From Diphasiastrum complanatum (Eukaryota > Streptophyta > Lycopodiopsida > Lycopodiales > Lycopodiaceae), in the NCBI GenBank assembly GCA_029204225.1, contig CM055111.1, positions 11,231,999-11,295,998 on the forward strand: a DNA stretch of 64,000 nucleotides. The letters are read 5' to 3'. A program made the translations under genes and the position numbers. Position 1 is the stretch's first letter. Each line of letters opens with the position of its first letter. Of this stretch, positions 1 through 11,857 are shown piece after piece. Below the pieces are notes generated by a model, which saw nothing but the letters and a program-made list of their open reading frames with translations, had not been told where the DNA came from and did not search any database.

Positions 1-1401
1 CCATAAGGAACAATCCACCACGTAATGTTCCCGAAGCAATGATCATAAGAGATCTCTTTGGGTCTTTGTAAGACATTTGTCTTCTTTGAATTCCACAACC
101 AATCCTTGGTTCATAATTGTAGACACCGAAATGAGATTTTTTTTTATTTTTGGAACATAAAGTACATTACAAATGTACTTCTCCTCACCATTGGGTAAGA
201 TAATGGGGATCACTCCAATACCTTTGATAGGATAAGAGGTGTTATCAACACCTTGAACTTTGCTTCCATCATGCACTTTTACAAGCTTTGTGAAGACTTC
301 TTTGTTATAAGTCATATGGCATGTGGCACCGCTATCAATCACCCAATCAATAGATGAAAAAACAACTTGTAAAGCTGAAGATGAGCTATTTTCTGTTGAA
401 AAACCAGCAAGATTTGAAGTGGCAGAAATCTCGTCTTTAGGAGAGATGAGATTATTAGTGACAAAAGCATAATCGTTATTGAAAAGATTATCCTCCTTTT
501 TAAACTGTTGTTCCAAAGTAATGATTGCGGTACTTGTATCGTTACCTTTCTCTTTTTCCTTTGCAAGCCTCTTCCTACATTCTTTCATGTGATGCCCAAA
601 CTTCTTGCAATAGTGGCACTTACCCTTCTTCTTGGAGCCTTGATCTTGAGCTTCCTTAGATTTTTTATCATCTTTGGAAGTGTTGAAAGAAGGCTTCCCT
701 TTCCACTTGCCTTTGCCTTTGCCTTTTGCAAAGAAAGCTTGAGCTTCTTGTTCACCAAAGTTGATCCTTGTTTGCTCTTCTTGAAGAAGTAAGCCAACAA
801 GTTCGTTGAGGGAGATTTGTTGTCCCCTAAGAGAAATGCTTAATGATGACACAAATGGAAGGTAAAAATTAGGAAGAGAGTTGAGAGTAATAGATACAAA
901 TTCTGAGTTCTCAATCACCTCATCAATACTAAGAAGCTCTTCTCAAAGATCCTTGATCTTCGTCAAGTGGTTTTTAAGCAAATCACCTTCTTGCATCTTC
1001 GAGATAGAAAGTTGATTTCGAAGATATACCACTTTTGCCTCATTCTTTACTTGAAACATCTTGGCAAGAGTCTCCCAAGCAGTTTTGGAAGTCTTGCATG
1101 ATCTAATATGAGGAAGGATAGATCTCTTCACTGATAGTGCAATGACAAAATGTGCTTGTGCATCTCGTCGATCCCACTTCTTTTGCTCATCGGAAGACAC
1201 CTCCGTAGTTGATGAAGTAGTTGTTCTAGATGGTGTAATAGGCGCCAAGGTAGGCGGCCTCTCTTCGTGACCATTAACTACTTCACACAAACCTTTAGCA
1301 ATTGAAAGGTTCTTTATCATGTAGCACCACAAGGAATAGTTTGTGCCATCCAGCCTATCTTCAGTATATAAAGAACCAATAGACTCCGATTCTTTAGCCA
1401 T
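1..1401 (-). pseudogene. Ty1/copia gag-protease of element A2 (5' part, runs off the left edge)
   Basis: This is the start of a copia polyprotein. Translation begins at a methionine at 1401, giving MAKESESIGSLYTEDR, which matches the gag start of element A1 near 41797. Seen in order: a gag_2/UBN2-type region (YSLWCYMIKNL), a Lys/Gly-rich linker, a CCHC zinc knuckle CHYCKKFGHHMKEC near 580-625, and a retropepsin motif WVIDSGATCHM near 320-350. An in-frame stop sits at about 943-945 where A1 has Arg, and the frame slips near 45-75, so the gene is dead. Integrase, RT and RNase H would lie to the left of the window. It shares family features with A1 (gag start, UBN2, knuckle) but has a different LTR, so it is a related subfamily. 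Confidence 0.9.
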
Positions 1402-1960
1402 AACAGAAAAATCAGCTTGTAGTATGATAGGAAATAAGACTTTCCAAGACAAAAACTACTCAAAGGGCATCAACCTCAAAGCTGAAATTATGAGCACAAT
1501 AGATTGCAATACTCCACATGCAATTTGCTCAACAAGTAATGAAATAGGTGGCTGATTTCTGCACAAAAAACAGAATGCTCACAAATATGTAGACTTCAAA
1601 TGAAGCCAAAACCAAAACCAGAAATTTGTGACTAAAAAGAGTGCACACTATGTGCATATAGAGCTGATGGTAGCGCCCTACTCCAAGCTCACCAACAGGG
1701 AAATTTCAGCAAGAAATGTGTCCAAAACACATGTACCTTCATTTAAGAAGTAAATCTGAAATTTTCAGCATGTAATTGAGTCAAAATCACATGCAATTGG
1801 TTTGAGCATGGGCGCCCTACTGCTAGCTCTCAAATAGGTGAAGGTGCCCTTCAATTTCCTGCAAAAAAGTGATTAGAAGATGAACAGATTCTACTATTGC
1901 AAAGTATCTTGATGATTTTCTGCAACCAAAAAGGGAAGAAGATAGCTTCCTAATGGGCGC
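1402..1960 (-). other. Untranslated leader of copia element A2
   Basis: This is noncoding sequence between the A2 gag start and the B1 insertion; the remaining leader continues at 6378-6401 beyond B1. It contains several GGGCGCCCT-type blocks (near 1672, 1810, 1955), and similar blocks occur in the A1 leader at 41120-41520, supporting kinship of A1 and A2. Its last five bases (1961-1965, CCTCC) are the target site copied when B1 inserted. Confidence 0.7.
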
Positions 1961-1965
1961 CCTCC

Positions 1966-3099
1966 TGTTATAGAATTGAAAATAGAGATAGAAAGGATCG
2001 TTAAATCGAGGTTTACCAACCTAGGAATCCTAGATGGTCTTCTACAACTCAAAAAAGATCAAATTCAGCAACATGCAAGCAAATACAGTGACATGCAATC
2101 AACATGCAAGCAATTGTAGTGACATGCAATCAACATGCAAGCAAATACAGTGACATGCAATCAACATGCAAGCAACTGTGGAAACATGCAAGCAATCTGA
2201 AGAAATCTAGAGGCATGCATGCAACATGCATGGACTAGTACTTGCACATGCAAATGGAAATTGATAGCAAATTGTAATTTTGTCGACATGCAATGAATAG
2301 ATCAAACTTTCGAAGTAATCGGATCTGCTGGCTATGGAGGGCAGCGAGCAAGATGAAGAGGATGCGAGCAGAAATTTGCATGAAACTTCCGTCCAAAACT
2401 CGCTACACAAACTAAAATGATAGTATATGCTGTAAGGAGCATTCTAACATCATTAATCCTGGAAATTGCTCCTCCAATTGGGTCGATTGGATAACGAATG
2501 CTTGCTGTCCATGAATTTCCAGCAAGAAGAACTATACACTAGCAAGAATACAAAGCAATAAATCAGATCCAACAAGACACCAATCTAGGATACCATTACA
2601 CTAGCATTAATCAGCAAGGGATTCTACCACAAAAAACAAATCACAAGAGCATATGTGAGAAGAAATCTCTCTCTCCTATAGTGCGCCCATCTAGGAGGAG
2701 GAGGTATCATTTATAGATTGGAAACAAATGATATGTGATGTACATGACTTCCAAGTGTCAAAAGTAGGTGAAATAGGTGTCCCACATGCTAAGCATGCAC
2801 TTTCTCTCTTCATGCAATGATTTGCCTTGGTCCACAAGTTTCCTATATATGAAAAATGCGCCCTCCTACAACATAAGAAAATTCATGTAGTTCCAACATA
2901 TAGTTGGTAGCATGTAAATTACCCCCTAGGGTCCCATGTACAACTTATGGGCCTACTCAAGGTTTTAAAACCTTTACAATAAATTTTTATAATGTTTACA
3001 AACTTGGTAAGCCTATTTAAACTTTGAGAGAATCAACACAAATTAATATTGCATGGCACTAAAATACATGGTGAAATTGATCAAACTTAAACCATAACA
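1966..3099 (-). repeat. 3' LTR of B1
   Basis: The LTR is 1134 bp and nearly identical to 5266-6372 (about 96-97% by eye plus short indels). It carries a run of about four imperfect 30-35 bp repeats built from CAACATGCAAGCAA and TGACATGCAA at 2065-2180. The purine tract for plus-strand priming (minus strand AGGAGGGAGC) lies at 3100-3112. Confidence 0.92.
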
Positions 3100-3107
3100 G
3101 CTCCCTC

Positions 3108-5251
3108 CTAAGTTTGGTCAATTTTACATACTCCAAGCTTCTTCCTATGACGATGAAATAATTTTGCATGGAGTGGCTTTATAAGAATATCTGCAACCAT
3201 GTTACTTGAGTCAATGAAGATAGGGGAGATAATCTTCTTCTTGACTAGATCTCTCAAATGATGATACTTGATATGAATATGTTTGGTCCTCCCATAAAAT
3301 ACGGCGTCTTTTGAAAGTACAATAGCAGAAGTGTTGTCAATAAATAAAGAACTTGGGCCTTCATCAAGTTGATGTAGATGTTCAAGCATGAATCGCAACC
3401 AAACTACTTCATTAGAAACTCTTGAGGCTACGATATATTCCGCTTCGCAAGAGGATTGAGCAACGAGAGATTGCTTCTTGCATATCCATGTGATGGCTGC
3501 CCCTGAAAGTATACTACATCCTCCTATAATGCTTTTATAATCATCCACATTAGAAGCCCAACTGGCATCATTGTATGAAGCAAGTGATAGACCATATTGT
3601 TTAGAGAAAACAAGTCCATAATCGGAAGTAGCTTTCAAATATTGTAAAACATATTTAGCATGCTTCCAATGAATAACACCAGGATTAGTAGCAAACTGAC
3701 TAAGAGTATGAACTGCATAGGCAATATCAGGCCGTGTCCAAGTAGTGAGATACATTAAAGATCCAATCAAATTATGATAAGGAATCTTGGACATTTCTTC
3801 ATGTTCCTCTTCAGTCTTCGCTCCATCTTCCTTGGATAATTTGACTCCAGGTAGCATAGGAATGTCTTTGCCTTTGCACTCCAGCATATTGTAGTCCTTC
3901 AAGATCTTCAAAACATAATGTTGTTGATGAAGTGCAATGGTGCCTTTTACCCTGTCATGATTTGCCTCTCCAAGGTCCGAAACATCAAAGATAGAGCCAA
4001 TTAACTTCTTACAATGATTGATGAAAGGAGTAGAATTTCCTATCAACAATGAATCATCAACATAGACTGTCAACAATACATAATACTCATTCACCCTTTT
4101 GAAATAAACATTACCATCAGGAATGAATGGTATGAACCCCAATGCTCTTAGGACTTGATCTATCTTCATATTCCATTGCCTAGCAGATTGCCTTAAACCA
4201 TATATACTTTTTAAAAGTAAGCAAACCCAACTAGGATGATGTCTACTCACTGAGCAGTAGTTCCAGAATCTCACAACTTCGGAAGTATTATCATTAAAAC
4301 AATCTTCTACACAAACAAAAGCAGCAGCTAGAGTGTTTTCCTCTTTGCTTGAGTTAGAAGAAAGTTGTTCCTCTTGACAAACATTGGCTTTGCTATTGTT
4401 AGGCCTAGAATAGCATTTGAAAGATGAATGACCAGTTTTGCCACAATGTCTACAAGCCACTCTAGGATTAGCCCAACATTTATCAAGAGTATGTCCTGGC
4501 TTTTTACAATAGTTGCAAAAAGATTTCTTTGACTTAGGCTCAGATGATTCCACTTTGGAATCTTTATTGTTTGGATCTTGCATGCTAGTAGCTTGAAACT
4601 GGTTTCCGCATCCTTTTGCCTTGCCCTTTCCTTTCTTCGCATATAAAGCTCTCGCTTCTCCTTGAGAAGATGAACTTCCTTGCCGCATGAGATACTCCTC
4701 TCGAAGGCTATGAATGGCCTCTTCAAAGGATTTACTGTAAGAACAGGTCGCATGTAGATGTAGGAGGGTGGTAGTGCTCGCAGCAGGTACGTAAGTTTCT
4801 CCTCCTTGGGAGTATTCTACCTGAACTTTGTAGAGCACTAAACAAAGATTGTAACTTGAAAAGAAAAGTATCACAATCTGAAATTCCATCCCACTTTAAA
4901 CTAGTAAGTTGCTCAAACATATATAAGATTTGAGTTTGTGATTTGGACTCAAAACTTCGAGCAAGTTCATCCCACATCTCCTTTGTTGTAGCAGAATCGG
5001 CAACAATGAGAAAGATATCTTCCGAAACGGTTTGGGAAATAATTACTTCAGCTTTCGAATCCATGCAACCAGGCGTGAAGATCTTTTAAATCTTCTTCAT
5101 AAGCTGTTGTGTTTATTACATCAGGTACATGCGGTTTGGGAATGGTCCCATCAACATAAGGCCACAGCTTCTCAACTTGCAGGATCAGTCGAGTCTTTGA
5201 TCTCTATGCAGGATAGTTGGATCCATCTAGGATCGTTGTCTTTGAAGCCAT
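3108..5251 (-). pseudogene. B1 copia polyprotein: gag fused to RT C-terminus/RNase H by internal deletion
   Basis: Translation starts at about 5251 next to the primer site. Gag shows a UBN2-like region (MWDELARSFESKSQTQILY), then frameshifts near 4740-4900, then two CCHC knuckles (CNYCKKPGHTLDKC and CRHCGKTGHSSFKC, 4440-4530). At about 4250 the reading frame passes directly into RT (SIYGLRQSARQW, then YVDDSLLIG) and RNase H, ending with the typical copia tail motif TKHIHIKYHHLRD and a stop at about 3108. Protease, integrase and the RT fingers are absent. Compared with B2, a 2-bp loss just before the protease DSG motif shifts the frame, and the large deletion restores it. That leaves a 593-residue open frame from about 4889 to 3108. 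Confidence 0.9.
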
Positions 5252-5252
5252 A

Positions 5253-5264
5253 GCTCTGATACCA
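5253..5264 (-). promoter_or_regulatory. Primer binding site of B1 (tRNA-iMet)
   Basis: The minus strand reads TGGTATCAGAGC, complementary to the 3' end of initiator tRNA-Met, one base inside the 5' LTR. It fixes the orientation of B1. Confidence 0.92.
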
Positions 5265-5265
5265 C

Positions 5266-6372
5266 TGTTATAGAATTGAAAATAGAGATAGAAAGGATCG
5301 TTAAATCAAGGTTTACCAACCTAGGAATCCTCGATGGTCTTCTACAACTCAAAATAGATCAAAATCAGCAACATGCAAGCAAATACAGTGACATGCAATC
5401 AACATGCAAGCAACTATAGTGACATGCAATAAAAATGCAAGCAAATATAGTGACATGCAATCAACATGCAAGCAACTGTGGAAACATGCAGGCAATCTCA
5501 AGAAATCTAGAGGCATGCATGCAACATGCATGGACTAGATTGATAGCAAATTGTAATTTTGTCGACAATAGATCAAACTTTCGAAGTGATCGGATTTGCT
5601 GGCTATGGAGGGCAGCGAGCAAGATGAAGAGGATGCGAGCAGAAATTTGCATGAAACTTCCGTCAGAAACTTGCTACACAAACTAAAATGATAGTATATG
5701 CTATAAGGAGCATTCTAACATCATTAATCCTAGAAATTGCTCCTCCAATTAGGTCGATTGGATCACGAATGCTTGTTGTCAATGAATTTCCAGCAAGAAG
5801 AACTATACATTAGCAAGAATACAAAGCAATAAATCAGATCCAACAAGACACCAATCTAGGTTACCATTACACTAGCATTAATTAGCAAGAGATTCTACCA
5901 CAAAAAACAAATCACAAGAGCATATGTGAGAAGAAATCTCTCTCTCCAATAGTGCGCCCATCTAGGAGGAGGAGGTATCATTTATAGATTGGAAACAAAT
6001 GATATGTGATGTACATGGCTTCCAATTGTCAAAAGTAGGTGAAATAGGTGTCCCACATGCTAAGCATGCACTTTCTCTCTTCATGCAATGATTTGCCTTG
6101 GTCCACAAGTTTCCTATATAGGAAAAATGCGCCCTCCTACAACATAAGAAAATTCATGTAATTCCAACATATAGTTGGTAGCATGTAAAATTACCCCCTA
6201 GGGTCCCATGTACAACTTATGGGTCTACTCAAGGTTTTAAAACCTTTACAATAAATTTTTATAATGTTTACAAACTTGGTAAGCCTATTTAAACTTTGAG
6301 AGAATACAACGCAAATTAAAATTGCGTGGCGCTAAAATACATGGTGAAATTAATCAAACTTAAACCATAACA
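5266..6372 (-). repeat. 5' LTR of B1
   Basis: This 1107-bp LTR differs from the 3' copy mainly by loss of about 20 bp near 5536 and 8 bp near 5565 and by scattered substitutions. The minisatellite block is at 5368-5480. Confidence 0.92.
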
Positions 6373-6401
6373 CCTCCTGCAAGCAATATGATCACCTAAA
6401 G

Positions 6402-6413
6402 GCTCTGATACCA
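6402..6413 (-). promoter_or_regulatory. Primer binding site of A2 (tRNA-iMet)
   Basis: The minus strand reads TGGTATCAGAGCC directly after an LTR end ...TTCCTACA. It belongs to A2, displaced from its gag by the B1 insertion. Confidence 0.85.
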
Positions 6414-7008
6414 TGTAGGAAATAGAAGCCTAAGGATCCATAATGTTAACTATTCAATCACACAAAGCATTCTCAAAAGAAAGAAAGAGATGGCTAGAAA
6501 CCCTCTTGTAGAAACTCGTGGACAGCCAAGGAGAATAGTCAGTATTGCTTACAAAAGTGTCTTATACAAATGGGATGCACACATATATATAGTCCAAGAT
6601 TACTATCTCCTTCATGACTATTGGCTATCCAACTACTTGACTATTGAATTGTTTTCAGTTTTTTGGACACAAGTTTGACCACCATAGCTGGTTTCCTCGC
6701 TCCCAAGTCTCAAATCAGCTTCAAAGAATCCAAAAGGTTGTACTTATCAAAAACTTAAAATTTTCACCCAATAACCATGTCTTTTGCTCAAGATTCGAGA
6801 ATCGATATTTCCCACAAGTTATGATAGTTTTTACCCTCATGCAACCTCATATAGATCCTCCAGCACTAAGAAACGATCTAGTTCAAGCATCTAACGTACT
6901 GGTTACATCAATTACCAGCTTGTACTGTCAATTCATACCCAAAAACATCAAAATTTGACCAATTTTGACAAAAATCAACTACAACGCATACTAATCATGA
7001 CATAACAG
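6414..7008 (-). repeat. 5' LTR of A2 (outer boundary approximate)
   Basis: The inner edge is sharp: TGTAGGAAATAG abuts the primer site, as TGTAGG abuts it in A1. A TATA-like stretch (minus strand GACTATATATATG) lies near 6582-6595. The outer edge is a guess at CATAACA (about 7008). No second LTR is in the window to align and no TSD can be tested. The sequence is not obviously like the A1 LTR apart from its last bases. Confidence 0.55.
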
Positions 7009-8227
7009 CATGCAATCATTAAATCAGATTTAATGACTTCCTAACAACCTATACACTTTGAAATCATCAACATACAGTGGCTTTTGAGTTTTGCCAAGCT
7101 AAAATCTAGTTTCTAAACAAAAACTAATAGAAACACTTGAAAAACCTTAAGTAATTTGACATGCAAGATCAAACCGCTGATTCCTAACCATGGAATGATA
7201 ATATGCCTGAGAAGGAAAAAGCAAGCAAAAAGCTGAATTCGATAATTCACCAACTCCACCTCCTGATTGTTGTAAGCCAAGGCTCTATCACTATGAAGAT
7301 TACACCAAGATGCAGCTTAGAATACACCATAGAGGACATTGTGGAGCAAAAATGCCCAGCCAAGTAGAAGCTCGAGATCAATCCCCAAGAGCCACACCCA
7401 CTTGCCATGGTAAGTGAATACTAAAGAGAACAGGTAACTGGTAACCAAAACCATCAAAACCGAGAATTTTGATGGGCGAGTTCTTGTAGGATTATATAGC
7501 CTCCAAGGGTCCATGCATGATGCCATGGATGCCCAATGTCCATCCTATAGATAGTACAGGTTACTATTGATTCTCTCTCCATGCATATTATTGTCACATA
7601 CCATGCACTACTCCACATGTCACTATGTGAATGCCTAGGCTCGAAGTTATTAGTCAAGAAATTGGCCTTAATTGGAATTTAATCTAGGCGGAACTAATAA
7701 GCTCGAACACTAGAGTACCTAATATTCGCATCAAGATTGTTCCAAATCCTCTATACTGGATGTGGACGTAACACATAAAGTAAGAGATTCTGAAGACCTT
7801 GAATCCAAAATATTAATCTTTTTAGTCTTATATGCCTTTTGGCATAGAAAAGACACCAGTAAAGCTCTCGCGCGCACTGCCATGCCGCCTCAGCAAAGAT
7901 CTCCACCCCCCCGCCCTTAATCAGCTGCAAGGCAGCAGCAGGCACTACCCATCACACAGGCAGCATTGTGTACTGTGGCAGCGTTGCTGCAAGCAACAGT
8001 GCTGCCTTTACTGGGGGCTGGGGTCTTTGAGGCAGCTCATTGGCAACAGTGCTGCCTAGTGCTGCTGCTCCTGTTTCCAAAAACTCCCCCCTCGTTTTCT
8101 CCTTTCCTGCGATCCTAAAACCCCCTCAGCTCCTATTCTACCCCTCCCTGATCTTTATACCCCCTCAAATGCCTTTGAACAGTATGTCTTTACGTATCTT
8201 GATCAACTGAAGATTTAATTCTGCACC
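7009..8227. other. Unassigned intergenic/intronic DNA
   Basis: No convincing coding sequence is seen. Short open frames around 7317-7657 and 7751-7945 look like chance. A GC-richer patch at 7870-8060 has repeated GGCAGC/CAGTGCTGCC words. It could be the 5' leader of the LINE that starts at 8228, but no second copy supports this. Confidence 0.4.
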
Positions 8228-9192
8228 ATGAAGAAGGATATGTTGCAACTCCATGTAACAATCCAAACTATGTCTGAAGAGTGTGAAAAAAATGCGGGCC
8301 AGGATTACGACATTGGAGAAAACACTAGGGAACCGGTTCTTGACACCACCACAAAGCTGCAGGAGTTAGAGAATAAAATTGTGAAACATCTAGAAGAAGC
8401 TTATCATGGGCAGCAATCCTTAAAAAGGATTCTGGAAAGCCATCTACACATATGTCATCCTTTATTTCGGCCAATTTATCAGAAGAAAGACTCAGTGAGC
8501 AGAAGATACATAATATTGGAGTCTATGTTATTCCAGATTCACAAAATGCTGAAAACGAAGCCAAGCAATTTTTAGAAACCACCTTGGGTCATCATAGCAA
8601 AGGTTTAGAAACAGCTTGGAGGACTAAAAAAGTTAATGCCATGTTGGTTATTCGATTCACATCATTAGAATAACAGAAAATGGCATTACACCAAAGAGCT
8701 AAGTTGCATGAAACCAAAATGTTTATCGAAGACTTAACTTATATTCAGGTGGAAGAACGCTGCAAAGTTATTCAAGAGGCTAAGGCTACATGCAAATATG
8801 TGATCTACAAAGATGGACATATTCGATATTTTGGTAGAGGATCTATTAGTGGCACAGGCTCTAGTGGCTAGAGATTTGGGGTCCCCGGGTACCGAAGCAG
8901 CCCGGGGCCCGTCATCTTCATCTTGGTTTATGGAACCTTAATGGCATCCATTCCTCTGCCGCTGAAGGTGACTTGATGGATTTTATATCACAAGGGGACA
9001 TTACGTTCTTCACAAAGACACACGAGAGTCAGTATAAAGGATTGCCATATTCGTAGGGTTATGTTTGGGACTCATTTTTTCGGCTAGAGATAGATCTATT
9101 GGTGGCAGAGGATCGGGTGGGATTGCATGCTTATAAAGACATTCACTACGAATCTCTTTAAGCTGTTAGAAGTTAGTACTATAATTTTAATA
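8228..9192 (+). pseudogene. LINE (non-LTR retrotransposon) fragment: ORF1 and start of the endonuclease
   Basis: ORF1 is broken over frames. A helical N-terminal part (8228-8480) is followed by a nucleic-acid-binding module at 8500-8871 with LETAWRTKKVNAMLVIRF and MFIEDLTYIQ. This aligns residue by residue with the LINE ORF1 copies at 24565-24891 and 26250-26640 (shared ...AWR...F.S.EQ pattern). An in-frame stop interrupts it at 8671. From about 8906 an apurinic endonuclease start follows: WNLNGIHSSAAEGDL, then TKTHESQYKGLP and GSGGIACL. It matches the endonuclease of the copy at 24051-24446. Element H1 truncates or interrupts it at 9193. RT is not present. Confidence 0.8.
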
Positions 9193-9200
9193 GTTTAAAG

Positions 9201-9795
9201 CATAGATGCACGTTTCTGAAACGCATTTTAGAATAGCATTCAGAAACGCAGTTCAGAAACGTGTTTCTGAAAAATACAAAAAAATTCCAGAAATGTTTTT
9301 CTTATATATTTTTTTCTTTGGTTTTTTTATGGGCAATATGGGTATCAGATGAAAGCTCTAATTGAGAGCAATATTACTGTGTAGTTTGTCGACTGTTTCG
9401 GGTGCAGGATGGTCCAGTTCAGGTGCATTAATCCATGTTGGGTTCTGTCTAGGCTAAAAATTCAAAACTAGCCTCTAGCTTGTCTGTTACGATCACAGAT
9501 GGTCCCAGTAAGTGTGTTTTTGCTCAGAGAGTTGGAAGGCCAAGTCATGAAGAGGCCTTACCGTCGGGGCCGGGGTTGCCGTTGGGGGGGGCTACCGCCA
9601 TACCCCCCATACCCCCCACCGGGGGGCTACCGCCCCCCGAACCCCCTGAGCATTTATTGAAAACCAGAGTAAATAACAACCAAATAGCTATTGAAAATAA
9701 GATCTGTTTGTGCCCCATCTACTGCACTTCTGAGAGGCAAAACGCTGATTGACCATTGATCCCCTAAAAAAATTTCAGCCATAAGCTATTTTTCC

Positions 9796-9864
<69 letters not shown>

Positions 9865-9901
9865 GATTCTGGGAGGAGAAATGCGTTTCTGTGCATCTAT
9901 G
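9201..9901. mobile_element. H1: hAT-like non-autonomous element with 8-bp TSD
   Basis: Terminal inverted repeats CATAGATGCAC / GTGCATCTATG are flanked by a perfect 8-bp duplication GTTTAAAG (9193-9200 and 9902-9909). The 8-bp TSD and CA...TG ends are typical of the hAT superfamily. Subterminal DNA is crowded with GTTTCTGAAACGC-type palindromes. The interior (9320-9560) is shared with H2 and H3 (words such as GGGCAATATGGGTATCAGA and GTTTCGGGTGC). A G-run/C-run block lies at 9571-9650 and a (TA)n tract at 9798-9859. There is no transposase. Confidence 0.88.
9798..9859. repeat. (TA)n microsatellite inside H1
   Basis: About 31 uninterrupted TA units near the right end of H1, where H3 has a poly-A run at the matching position (53801-53823). 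Confidence 0.97.
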
Positions 9902-9909
9902 GTTTAAAG

Positions 9910-10631
9910 TCACACAATGCACATTGTATACATTGTCATTTTTGTGAAATTCAAATCATGAACATTTGCTAATTTACTACTTACTAGCCATGTACATGGT
10001 ACATTGCAATATGTAATATGTATGGTGCGACATTAATGTTTAAAAAAAAAACTCTAAAACTGATTCGCCGGTTCGAACCTAGAGTTTCAGTAGAGTTCCC
10101 ACTCTACCAAGCCCTGTTATCTGATTTTTCATATATGTATAGCTCGTGGCTTGACTAGGATATAAGTATATCATGGTATTATTTACAGTACTTGCTCTTT
10201 TATGTAGCAAGATCATTTAGTTTTCACTTAGAGTTCATTGAGTTCTTTCTGAACGCATTAGATGTTCGGTGACTAGTTTCCATTTTGACTTTATTTTGAG
10301 AGATATGTCTTTATAATCCTATGTAGACTATCACACTTGACATGTATTATTTGTTCTTATATGCTTTTTAGCATCAAAGGACAAAATAAAGGTTTCTTTC
10401 TTTCTCTCTCTCCAGTTGTCTAATTATATAGTATTTTAGTATTATATAAAAGAAAGGGTTTTGAATAGATATTGAATATAATTCTCTACGTTTGGTGCAT
10501 TACTATTTTCAAAAGAATAGCGCTTCCTTTAGCAAAAAAAAACTAGTTTATGAGTGCATGTATAATAGTATAGTTTGTCACAAAAAATAAAATAGATTTT
10601 GAAAAAATAGAGTACAAAGTAGGAAAAGTAC
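9910..10631. other. Unassigned intron-like DNA
   Basis: AT-rich sequence without recognisable coding content. It contains a TTTCTTTCTTTCTCTCTC tract near 10386. If the eight-exon gene is real, this lies downstream of its last visible exon. Confidence 0.4.
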
Positions 10632-10701
10632 CAATTTCTCCGCATGTCCTGCCAAGTCTACTTCATTTTCTGCAGCTTTGTTGAGAGTAACTTTTAATGC
10701 T
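10632..10701 (-). CDS. Exon 8 of an unidentified charged nuclear-type protein gene
   Basis: The minus strand has a polypyrimidine-like acceptor CTCATTTTACAG, then a 70-nt open stretch, then a donor TTG|GTACTT. It needs two bases from the previous exon (phase 2) and ends in phase 0. It encodes ALKVTLNKAAENEVDLAGHA plus four more residues, an amphipathic, probably helical segment. It is the lowest of eight candidate exons and is separated from exon 7 by a 22.1-kb putative intron holding the whole H4/chromovirus/LINE nest. No next exon or stop was found to its left, so the gene would continue outside the window or the exon belongs to another gene. Confidence 0.5.
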
Positions 10702-11857
10702 CTGTAAAATGAGCGCAAACATGTTATCAATATTAGGCAAAACAACCTAGTAGAAAGCATATAGAGAGAAAAATACAGATGTAAAATACAAAACAATAAA
10801 TGACGAGCATTTTCCATAAGTACACCAAATTATCTAAATTGAATATGATATGAACCTATGTTATACTAATCTCGAGCTACTTTCCGCTAATCTCCAAGCA
10901 ATTAGCTAGGAGTGAGGCCTTAGGGTCTATATATAGTCACTCATACACAAATTAGGCCTAGCACCTTTGAGTTAGAGCTTGGAGCTCTATAACAACCATA
11001 TCAATAATTAATAAGAATGTCTCAACAAACGTATTGTGTACCCGCTCGACAAACAATGACATACTTGAGGGGACAACCTCAATACCGAGGCAAGACGTTG
11101 GCCTTGAGTGATCGACATAGCATGTCGCAGTTCTAGGTGTGGGCCATGCTTAAGGTGGGGCCTACTCATACTATGTATATAGGGGTAGGAGGACCTTAGT
11201 ATCCTTCATTTAGTCTATCCAGGAGTTGATGGATGATACAAGCACATGCATGGAAAGAAACCTCAAGATGATGCTAATGATAGCAGATGGCGATGGCTGG
11301 TGATATAGAGCATCAGTTATTGTCAAAGGCTCAGGGGATGCCTTTGGTGTCAATAGCTCCAATGCACAAAGGTATGTCTGGATTTAGAGTTGTGTTAGGC
11401 CAAGGAACTGGTTTACCCCCCGCCCCCCACATTTCTTGCGTCTACTCTTCCGTTCGTACAACAAAGATGCAACAATCTCCCCCTAGCCTATTTCCAACGC
11501 CTGCACCCAATGGGGCTCGACTCATTCTTTTGCCATATGGTATAGGTGGGGTGTGGCACCATCCACCCCCACCTTCATGCATTGGCACAAGTGCCTACTC
11601 CAGGAGCTGTTGGTGGGTGGTAGCTCCATAGGTACCATCCTCCTTTCTTCATGCATTATTGAAAGCGAGGTGATGGGTCCTCATGACCTCATTCGCATGA
11701 ACGGATTCATGAAGAACCAAGCTATATGCGGTTCATCCTAAAAAATTTAGTGTTGAATTAATGCAAAAGCTCCATGCCAAGTAACCACAAATATGTGGCA
11801 AAAATGGCGACATGCAAAGATCAACAAATCTAAAATCAGACTATTCCCTACTTATCG
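10702..11857. other. Unassigned DNA upstream of the G0 protease
   Basis: It may contain the LTR or gag of element G0, but nothing is diagnostic. A TATA-like TCTATATATAGTC lies near 10928. The open frame 11287-11631 is Pro/Ser-rich and resembles no family I know. C-runs occur near 11409-11430. Confidence 0.35.

Larger units (their letters stand above)
1966..6372 (-). mobile_element. Copia element B1, complete with LTRs and TSD but internally deleted
   Basis: Two LTRs in the same orientation (1966-3099 and 5266-6372) bound the element. Both begin TGTTATAG and end CCATAACA on the plus strand. The element is flanked by a perfect 5-bp duplication CCTCC (1961-1965 and 6373-6377). The primer site lies just inside the right LTR and a purine-rich tract just inside the left LTR, so transcription runs right to left. 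It is inserted in the leader of A2. The interior is only about 2.2 kb against the usual 4 kb or more, because protease, integrase and the N-terminal half of RT are missing. Confidence 0.93.

Noticed and set aside
2065-2180. Regular short repeats resembling a CRISPR array
   Set aside because: Repeats merge into one another without unique spacers, occur in LTRs, and the genome is a plant nuclear one.
7317-7945. Minus-strand frames between the A2 LTR and LINE copy 1
   Set aside because: No motif, no splice support and overlapping frames of similar length.
9480-9752. Proline-rich open frame (and its like at 53240-53509)
   Set aside because: It comes from G/C-run repeats inside H1/H3 and is not conserved as a protein between the two copies.
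10065-10085. GGTTCGAACC, like a tRNA/SINE B box
   Set aside because: No A box or tRNA fold around it; a 10-bp palindrome can occur by chance.
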